A DNA stretch of 64,000 nt, taken from assembly GCF_038397745.1 (NCBI RefSeq), contig NZ_CP151636.1, positions 620,001 through 684,000 of the forward strand, in the 5' to 3' direction. Shown piece after piece: positions 58,328 through 64,000 of the stretch. The position numbers and the translations under genes are program-made. Under the pieces are notes generated by a model. That model had not been told where the DNA came from. It did not search any database and worked only from the letters and a program-made list of their open reading frames with translations. The stretch is from Microbacterium sp. LWH11-1.2 (lineage in GTDB: Bacteria > Actinomycetota > Actinomycetes > Actinomycetales > Microbacteriaceae). How positions within the stretch are numbered: the first letter of the stretch is position 1; each line of letters opens with the position of its first letter.

Positions 58328-59086
58328 TCAGGCGATCCCGCCCCCGTCGACCACGAGCGCCGAACCCGTCACGTACGACGAGTCGTCGCTCGCGAGCCAG
58401 ACCACGGCCTGCGCGACCTCGTGCGGCTCGCCCATCCGGCGCAGCGGCCGGTCGGCGGCCTCGGCGAGGAACGCGTTCGTGTCCTGCGCGAGCTGGCGAG
58501 CCTCTTCGCGCAGCATCCCGGTGTTCACATCGCCCGGGTTGACCGAGTTCACCCGGATGCCGGCCGGCCCGTGGTCGATCGCCAGCGCACGGGTCATGTT
58601 CACCACGGCGCCCTTCGAGGCGCAGTACGAGATGGCCTGCCCGCCGCCCTTGAGGCCCCAGCCGGAGCCCGTGTTGATGATCGAACCGCCACCCGCAGCC
58701 TCCATGATCGGCACGATGTGCTTGCACATGAGGAAGATCGAGCGCACGTTCACGCCGAAGACGCGGTCCCACTCCTCGACGGTCGTCTCGACCGCGGTCG
58801 TGCGGCGGATGATGCCGGCGTTGTTGAAGACGACGTCCACCCCGCCGAACTCCGCGACCGCGGTCGCGACGACCCGCTCGATGTCGGGCTCGCTCGCGAC
58901 ATCGGCCGCGATCGCCAGGGCCGTGCCGCCCGCCTCGCGGATCTCGACGGCGACCGCCTCGGCGGCCTCGACGTTCAGGTCGACGACGGCGACCGCGGCG
59001 CCTTCCGCCGCGAGCGCGATCGACGTGGCACGGCCGATGCCGCCGGCGCCACCGGTGACGATGGCCTTCTTGTTCTCGAGTCGCAT
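58328..59086 (-). CDS. Classical SDR-family oxidoreductase (FabG-like)
   Basis: A 252-residue NAD(P)-dependent dehydrogenase. TGGAGGIG (11-18), NNAG, the catalytic Ser segment and YCASK (YxxxK) are intact. AAAGGAA precedes the ATG. It is the last gene of the GH42/gcvPA/gcvPB/NAD-kinase-like operon, 20 bases after the previous stop. Typical substrates are sugars, alcohols or 3-oxoacyl groups; here a link to sugar or serine/glycine-derived metabolites is possible but not shown. Confidence 0.93.
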   Translation of the reverse strand: MRLENKKAIVTGGAGGIGRATSIALAAEGAAVAVVDLNVEAAEAVAVEIREAGGTALAIAADVASEPDIERVVATAVAEFGGVDVVFNNAGIIRRTTAVETTVEEWDRVFGVNVRSIFLMCKHIVPIMEAAGGGSIINTGSGWGLKGGGQAISYCASKGAVVNMTRALAIDHGPAGIRVNSVNPGDVNTGMLREEARQLAQDTNAFLAEAADRPLRRMGEPHEVAQAVVWLASDDSSYVTGSALVVDGGGIA

Positions 59087-59106
59087 GGGATTCCTTTCGG
59101 GTTCGT

Positions 59107-60456
59107 TCAGACGGGGGTGAGTTCGGGGGCCGTCACGGCGTACTGGCTGCTCGCGCCGACCCCGGTGACGATGCGGACGTGCCCGGCGAGCCGCGCATCG
59201 AGCTCGAGATCGCCGGTGTCGACCAGCAGGGGACGGCCATGCAGGTCGATGAGCTTCTGCTCGGGCGCGACGACGAGCAGCGGATCGTCTCCGAGGGCAC
59301 GGAGCACGGATGCCGAGAGCTGCTGGTTGCCCCGGCCGAGCAGAAAGCCCTGCCCGCCGATGACCGTGACCACGGCCTGAGCGGGCCCCCGGGCGATCTC
59401 GGCGAGGAGCTGCTGCTCGCTCGCGCCGCGCACGACGACTGCGCCGTCGAGGATCACGTCGACGCCGAGCGGACTGCCCTGCACGCCGAGCTGCCGGGCG
59501 ACTTCGCCGGTGGTGCCACCGGGACCGAGCAGATAGCGGATGCCGGGCCGCATCCGCGCCACTGCTCCGCGCGCGGCGGACGTGACGGCCGCGGCTTCGG
59601 ACGCCGGCGTCGCGGCCTTCCGCGCCTGGGTGCGCCCCGGAAGATAGGGCACCCGGAGCATCGCGTGAAGAGTGGGCTCGACGCGCGCCCGGCGCATCGC
59701 GGCCTCGTCGATGTCGAGCACCTCGCGGTCGTCGGTGGGCAGTCCACCGCGGGTCACCCAGTCCGCGGCGAGCGCTCCCGCCGCCCGCGGGCTCACGGCG
59801 AACACGGGCGAGTACATCTTCACGCCGGCCGGGATGCCGAGGATCGCCGGCATCCGGGCGTCGGGCTCCCGGTCGCTCGGTTCGCAATTCAGCAAGGATT
59901 CGCCGGAACCGGTCTCCAACCTCCCCGAACCACTCGGCACCGGGAATTCTGACTGAATTGCGAACGCGGCACCGGCCGCACCGAGTCCGGCCGCCGCATC
60001 CCGCAACGTGCCGTCGCCGCCCACGACGAGCAGGAGGTCTGCTCCGGCAGCAGCGACTGCCGCGACAGCACGAGAGGTGTCCACCCCCTCGGTCGTTGAG
60101 CGAGCCGCAGGCGAGACGAAACGCGTGCCTCCGAGGTCGACCGCGGCAGACGGCGTTTCGTCTCGGTCGCCAAGGGCTCTCTCGCTCAACGACCGGGATG
60201 AGCGCGGCGCATACACGACGCACGGCACGAGACCCGCGGCGCGCACGGCATCCGCGCCCATCTCGCCGACTGCGGTGGCCACGACGAGACCCGGATGCTG
60301 CGCCGCCAGCACCGTCAAAGCCAGGGCCGCCCGCTCCTGCACGCGCGAACGCGCACCTCGCGAGACCGCGAGACGCTGCACGTCCGCGCCGTCGGAGCCG
60401 GCCAGGCCCGCAGGCCCGCCGACTCCGGCGACAGGGTTGACGACCAGTCCGATCAC
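59107..60456 (-). CDS. ATP-NAD kinase-family (AcoX-like) protein with two repeat-derived insertions
   Basis: A 449-residue protein of the ATP-NAD/AcoX kinase family: GLVVNPVAGVGG at the start, GGDGT at 146-150 and LGIPAGVKMYS after 205. Family members are usually about 370-380 residues; the excess is explained by residues 88-123 and 165-193, encoded by two inverted-repeat elements (60090-60195 and 59880-59965). The frame stays open and GGDGT between them is in frame, so the gene may still make a working enzyme, though the second insert lies just after the active-site loop. GTG start, overlapping the gcvPB stop (GTGA). Confidence 0.85.
   Translation of the reverse strand: MIGLVVNPVAGVGGPAGLAGSDGADVQRLAVSRGARSRVQERAALALTVLAAQHPGLVVATAVGEMGADAVRAAGLVPCVVYAPRSSRSLSERALGDRDETPSAAVDLGGTRFVSPAARSTTEGVDTSRAVAAVAAAGADLLLVVGGDGTLRDAAAGLGAAGAAFAIQSEFPVPSGSGRLETGSGESLLNCEPSDREPDARMPAILGIPAGVKMYSPVFAVSPRAAGALAADWVTRGGLPTDDREVLDIDEAAMRRARVEPTLHAMLRVPYLPGRTQARKAATPASEAAAVTSAARGAVARMRPGIRYLLGPGGTTGEVARQLGVQGSPLGVDVILDGAVVVRGASEQQLLAEIARGPAQAVVTVIGGQGFLLGRGNQQLSASVLRALGDDPLLVVAPEQKLIDLHGRPLLVDTGDLELDARLAGHVRIVTGVGASSQYAVTAPELTPV
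59880..59965. repeat. 85-bp inverted-repeat element, copy D, inside a coding sequence
   Basis: GTTCGCAATTCAGC and ACTGAATTGCGAAC match at 13 of 14 positions as inverted ends; 86 bases. It is translated within the ATP-NAD kinase-family gene as about residues 165-193 without stop codons. Confidence 0.85.
60090..60195. repeat. 106-bp nested inverted repeat inside a coding sequence
   Basis: Outer arms CGGTCGTTGAGC (60090-60101) and GCTCAACGACCG (60184-60195) are perfect; inner arms GCGAGACGAAACGC (60111-60124) and GCGTTTCGTCTCG (60153-60165) match. It is two roughly 35-43-base units in opposite orientation; one unit alone is at 44625-44658. It encodes about residues 88-123 of the ATP-NAD kinase-family protein. 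Confidence 0.87.
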
Positions 60457-62066
60457 GAGGCGATGGACTCCTCGAGGATCGACTCGACAGCATCCGTAGG
60501 CACGTCATTGAGATACTTCCGCCGGTACGCGCGCCAGGTGACGGCCCAGAGCGCCGGGTCGTCCAGGGAATCGTGATGCGTGTGGTGCACGGTCTGGTTG
60601 TGTGGGGCCGTGCGGACCAGCTCCGGGTCCTCGCGCGCCTCCTGGGCCACACGGGCGAGCGCCGTGACGTACTCGTCGATCTCGGCCTTCGAGTAGCACT
60701 CGGTCGGCTCGAGCGTGAACGGCTGCGGCACCACGTAGGGGTGGTGACTCGTCCAGTAGTGGAAGCCGTAGTCGGCCATGCGGATGCCGATCTCCTCCGA
60801 CGTGATGCCGGTGTCCTCGAACAGCTCCTGCCAGGAATACCGCACCTGCTCGATGCGGCGTCGTCCGGTCGCGTAGGGCGCCGAGGCTCCGGGGATCTCG
60901 AGCACCTTCTTCAGCAGGTAGTTGTTGTTCAGCACGGCGATCTGCGACGCGGTCAGCAGGCCTTCCGCGCCGAGCGCCATGATCCACGCGTACGCACGCA
61001 CCACGTGCAGGATGACTCCGTGCGCCGGCGCGACGTGCCCGATCGACAGCTCGCCGGGTTCGCGCACCACGAAGCGACCGTCGACCTTCTCGACCCGCGG
61101 TCCGGGGAGGAACGGCGCCAGCGCCGCAGAGACCGCGTTGGCCGCAGCTCCCGGGCCGCCGCTGCCGTGCGGGGCTGAGAACGTCTTGTGCAGGTTGAAC
61201 TGGCAGACGTCGAAGCCGGCGTCGCGCGCACGGGTGATGCCGAGGATGCCGGCGGCGTTGGCCTGGTCGTATGAGGCGAGGGCTCCGACCGCGTGCGCGG
61301 CGTCGACCCACTCCCGGATGGCCGGGTTGTAGATGCCGGTGTCCTCGGGGTTCGTCACCATGATCGCCGCGGTCCGCTCGGACAGCGCGGCCTTCAGCGC
61401 ATCGAGGTCCGGGTAGCCGTCGGCATCCGGGTAGATCGTGATGATCTTGTACCCCGCGACCTTGGCGGCGGCGGCGTTGGACGGGTGGCTGAAGATCGTC
61501 GTGATGACCTCGTCGCGCTGATCCCCCTCGCCGCGGGACTCGTGGTACGCCCGGATCATCGCGATGTTCGTCCAGATGCCGGCCGATCCGCCGGGAGAGG
61601 CGAGCGAGACGGCATCCATCCCGGAGATCTCCTGCATCATCTGCTCGAGTCGCCAGATCAGCTCCAGTGCGCCCTGCGTGTCGGCCGGGTCCTGCGCCGG
61701 GTGCAGCGCCCGCAGCTGCGGCACCTCGATGAGCTGGTCGTTGATCTTCGGCGAGTACTTGATGGTGCAGGTGCCCTGGCCGATGTCGATGTTGAGGTCG
61801 GAGCCGAGATTCTCCTGCGACAGCCGCAGGTAGTGCTTGAGCACGCGCATCTGCGCGATCTCGGGCAGCGCGGGCGGCGCGGACCGCCGCATCCCCTCGG
61901 GCAGATCGGCGAGCACATCGCCGACCGCGTCGCGCACGTTCGGCTCGACGGGCGTGATCGACACGCCCCGCTCGCCCGGGGTGGACAGCTCGAAGATGAT
62001 CGGCTCGTTCCAGCTGGCCTGGTGGAAGCGGCGCGGGCCGGTGGTGGGGGCGATGGGGAGGCTCAT
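60453..62066 (-). CDS. gcvPB: Glycine dehydrogenase (decarboxylating) subunit 2
   Basis: A 537-residue beta-type P-protein subunit of the glycine cleavage system, which carries the PLP lysine in FNLHKTFSAPHGSGGPG. With GcvPA it decarboxylates glycine and passes the aminomethyl group to the lipoyl H-protein. The ATG overlaps the gcvPA stop (ATGA). gcvT and gcvH are not in view. The C-terminal extension (about 490-537, rich in His) is longer than in typical GcvPB. Confidence 0.94.
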   Translation of the reverse strand: MSLPIAPTTGPRRFHQASWNEPIIFELSTPGERGVSITPVEPNVRDAVGDVLADLPEGMRRSAPPALPEIAQMRVLKHYLRLSQENLGSDLNIDIGQGTCTIKYSPKINDQLIEVPQLRALHPAQDPADTQGALELIWRLEQMMQEISGMDAVSLASPGGSAGIWTNIAMIRAYHESRGEGDQRDEVITTIFSHPSNAAAAKVAGYKIITIYPDADGYPDLDALKAALSERTAAIMVTNPEDTGIYNPAIREWVDAAHAVGALASYDQANAAGILGITRARDAGFDVCQFNLHKTFSAPHGSGGPGAAANAVSAALAPFLPGPRVEKVDGRFVVREPGELSIGHVAPAHGVILHVVRAYAWIMALGAEGLLTASQIAVLNNNYLLKKVLEIPGASAPYATGRRRIEQVRYSWQELFEDTGITSEEIGIRMADYGFHYWTSHHPYVVPQPFTLEPTECYSKAEIDEYVTALARVAQEAREDPELVRTAPHNQTVHHTHHDSLDDPALWAVTWRAYRRKYLNDVPTDAVESILEESIAS

Positions 62067-63457
62067 GCGCCGTGCTCCTTCGTCGTGTCGGAAGATCCGG
62101 TGTCGGAGGTGAAGGCCGCGATCGCGTCGGCCAGGCGGTCGATGTCGGCGGCCGAGGTGGCCTCGGTCACGCACACCAGCAGCGTCCGCTCGTCGAGCGC
62201 GATCCCGGGTTCGATGCCCTGGGCGCGGAGCGCCGTGACGACGTCGGCGGCACGCGCGGCGACGAACCTGACCGTGAACTCGCGCAGGTGCAGCGCGGTG
62301 TCGCCGAGCTCCACACCCGGGATCGCCGCGAGCTTCTGCTGCGCATAGCGCGTGCGGGCCAGCAGCAGCTCGCCCAGCTCGGCCATGCCCGCGGGGCCCA
62401 TCAGCGAGAGGTAGACGCCGGTGGCGATGCCCCACAGCGCGGCTGCCGTACCGACCCACTCCTTACCCTCTTCGCGCTGCGCGAACGAGGTGCGCTCGTA
62501 GGCGACGTCGCCGAAGCCGTACTCTCCTGGCACATCGGTGGATTCGAGCCCGAACAGGCGCGAGGGCATCTCCATGACGAAGCGCTCGTCGTCGTGCACG
62601 GCGATGAAACCGGCGTGCGCCCCGCCGAACCACTGGTGCAGCCCCAGCGACTGGATGTCGCCGGTGACGATGTCGGCGCCCTGCATCGACGGCGGCGTCA
62701 ACACCCCGTAGCCGATCGGGTCGGTGCCGACCACGACGATCGCGCCGACCGCGTGCGCGGCCTCGGCGATCGCGGCCAGGCGGGTCTCGACGGCGCCGGT
62801 GGCGCTGGGCGTCTCGATCCAGACGGCGGCGACGTCGTCGCCCAGCAAGCCCTTCAGGGCGTCGAGGTCGGCGGTGCCGTCGGAGGGCGCGACCTGCTCG
62901 ATCGCGAGGCTCGTGCGGATGTAGTCGTGCACCTTCGAGAGCTTCTCCGGCAGCACGTCGCTCAGCGCCAGCACGCGGCCGCGGCCGGTGAGGCGTCCGG
63001 CCATCGCCAGCCCCGTGGCCGTGGCCTGGTATCCGTCGTAGGTCGGCACGTTCACGACATCCATCGCGAGCAGCTCGGCCATCAGCGACTGGTACTCGAA
63101 CAGCGCCTGGAAGCGCCCGTGATCTTCGTAGGGCTCGCCGGCGTACGCGGTGAGGAACTCGCTGCGGCGGATCACCTCGTCGACGACGGCGGGCACATAG
63201 TGGTTGTAGGTGCCGGCGCCGAGGAAGCTCAGACGCTCCTCGGTCGAGCGGTTCGTCGCGAGGATGCCGCGCACGTGGCGCGCGAGATCCTGCTCGGCGA
63301 TCAGGGGGGCCGGCAGGTCGAGCGGGCGGTTCAGACGGAGCGACGCCGGGACGTCGGCGTAGAACTCCTCGACGGACTCGGCGCCGACGGCCTCGAGCAT
63401 CGCCGCGCGCGATTCGGGTGCCGTGTTGGGGATGTACGGATGCACGAACGTCGTCAT
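62063..63457 (-). CDS. gcvPA: Glycine dehydrogenase (decarboxylating) subunit 1
   Basis: A 464-residue alpha-type P-protein subunit. Family stretches YIPNTAPESRAAMLEAVG, FLGAGTYNHYVP and FGGAHAGFIA are clear; it lacks the PLP lysine, as expected, and forms the heterotetramer with GcvPB. AAGGAGG precedes the ATG, which overlaps the stop of the GH42 gene (ATGA). The two-subunit form is unusual for actinobacteria, many of which use a single-chain P-protein. Confidence 0.94.
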   Translation of the reverse strand: MTTFVHPYIPNTAPESRAAMLEAVGAESVEEFYADVPASLRLNRPLDLPAPLIAEQDLARHVRGILATNRSTEERLSFLGAGTYNHYVPAVVDEVIRRSEFLTAYAGEPYEDHGRFQALFEYQSLMAELLAMDVVNVPTYDGYQATATGLAMAGRLTGRGRVLALSDVLPEKLSKVHDYIRTSLAIEQVAPSDGTADLDALKGLLGDDVAAVWIETPSATGAVETRLAAIAEAAHAVGAIVVVGTDPIGYGVLTPPSMQGADIVTGDIQSLGLHQWFGGAHAGFIAVHDDERFVMEMPSRLFGLESTDVPGEYGFGDVAYERTSFAQREEGKEWVGTAAALWGIATGVYLSLMGPAGMAELGELLLARTRYAQQKLAAIPGVELGDTALHLREFTVRFVAARAADVVTALRAQGIEPGIALDERTLLVCVTEATSAADIDRLADAIAAFTSDTGSSDTTKEHGA

Positions 63458-64000
63458 GCTTCCTCCTTCGGATCGTGGTCGTGCAGAGGCGGGGCCAGAG
63501 TGGCGAACGGGATGGCGTCGGACCGGGGCGACGCGAGGACAGCGACGCCGTAGCGGTCGAGATCCAGACGCCCGGAATGACGGATGCCGGTGAGCAGATC
63601 GGTGCCCGCACCGGCGATGTCGACCGAGACCGGAGCGCGTCCGTGGTTCAGGTAGAACGTGTAGTCGGTGTCGCTGTCGGCGCGGGTGACGACCTCGACG
63701 TCGACGTCGGTGCGGTCGCGGGCCGGGAGTCCGGCCGTGAGCAGCACATCCCGGAAGATCGGCAGCATGCCCTCGGGCTCGACGATCGCGCTGAGGTACC
63801 AGGCGGAGCCGGTGCCGACCGCATGCCGCGTGACGGCGGGGAGGCCGTCGAGCTCGCCGCCGACATACGTCCCGCGCACCTCGACGTCGCCGTCGGCCTC
63901 GAGCCACTCGCTCCACTGCGGCACGGTGAGGCTCTCACCCGCGTAGTCGATGAGCGAGGTCAGTCCGTCGGCGATCGGCCACTGCTCGTCGACCTCGATG
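63454..64000 (-). CDS. GH42-type beta-galactosidase, C-terminal part only
   Basis: About 182 codons are visible; the 5' part is outside the window. The visible region fits the end of a GH42 beta-galactosidase: the trimerisation-domain tail (VDEQWPIADG, WSEWLEADGDVEV, VTRHAVGTGSAWYLS) and the C-terminal beta domain (TFYLNHGRAPVSVD, ATLAPPLHDHDPKEEA). The catalytic barrel is not seen. Its stop overlaps the gcvPA start, an odd coupling of a sugar hydrolase with glycine cleavage. Confidence 0.8.
   Translation of the reverse strand, partial: IEVDEQWPIADGLTSLIDYAGESLTVPQWSEWLEADGDVEVRGTYVGGELDGLPAVTRHAVGTGSAWYLSAIVEPEGMLPIFRDVLLTAGLPARDRTDVDVEVVTRADSDTDYTFYLNHGRAPVSVDIAGAGTDLLTGIRHSGRLDLDRYGVAVLASPRSDAIPFATLAPPLHDHDPKEEA

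Noticed and set aside
59880..60195. Idea that the 86-base and 106-base inserts compensate each other's frameshift (192 = 3 x 64)
   Set aside because: The conserved GGDGT motif between them is already in frame with both ends, so each insertion must be frame-neutral by itself once true borders are taken.

Overview
The window is high-GC actinobacterial DNA, most likely from Microbacteriaceae and plausibly Microbacterium. Pointers are very GC-rich third codon positions, the frequent GGATGCC/GGCATCC word, many ATGA/GTGA start-stop overlaps, TANNNT-N7-ATG leaderless starts, a DtxR-type iron box, and families such as DUF3516 helicase, GcvPA/GcvPB and the two-ATPase DppDF protein. I see no rRNA, tRNA, CRISPR array, transposase or phage genes, and no gene-free stretch longer than 300 bases.

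Layout. 1-3247: FecB/FecC/FecD iron-chelate uptake genes behind DtxR-like boxes (the left permease is cut by the edge). 3274-7484: cold-shock protein, a large AAA/LuxR regulator, a small hypothetical protein, an SRPBCC protein. 7574-13898: a minus-strand operon of TetR regulator, two Asp/Glu/hydantoin racemase-family proteins (one without either catalytic cysteine), an NCS1 permease, a DUF917 protein and a hydantoinase/oxoprolinase. 13958-20952: a glucan or oligosaccharide locus with Gfo/Idh/MocA dehydrogenase, sugar ABC transporter, ROK regulator and secreted GH16 hydrolase. 20965-27144: lipoprotein, FUSC-like membrane protein, AlkD-like protein, DeoD, DUF3516 helicase.

27116-33572: a CydDC-like heterodimeric ABC exporter divergent from a FecCD/ATPase/binding-protein importer, with a Fur-type box between them. 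33591-44039: a nine-gene minus-strand peptide/amide operon (DppA-like binding protein, M14 carboxypeptidase, DppB, DppC, GbsR/MarR regulator, DppDF, PaiB-like, ornithine-cyclodeaminase family, amidohydrolase). 44649-49243: a Van-like cell-wall module (D-Ala-D-X ligase, alanine-racemase family, VanY-like carboxypeptidase) divergent from a VanR/VanS-like two-component system.

49304-51491: WYL regulator divergent from an epoxide hydrolase. 51632-55111: LacI regulator, DapA-family enzyme and an Nramp-fold transporter without the canonical metal ligands. 55355-56426: azoreductase divergent from an HxlR regulator. 56609-58177: an unusual zinc-ribbon SDR. 58328-64000: a coupled operon of GH42 beta-galactosidase (5' part outside), gcvPA, gcvPB, an ATP-NAD kinase-family gene and an SDR.

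The most distinctive theme is a set of short (34-106 bp) inverted-repeat element families. Most are intergenic, but several lie inside genes and are translated: two in the ATP-NAD kinase-family gene, tandem units in the helicase, and one that supplies the stop codon of the Van-like ligase gene.
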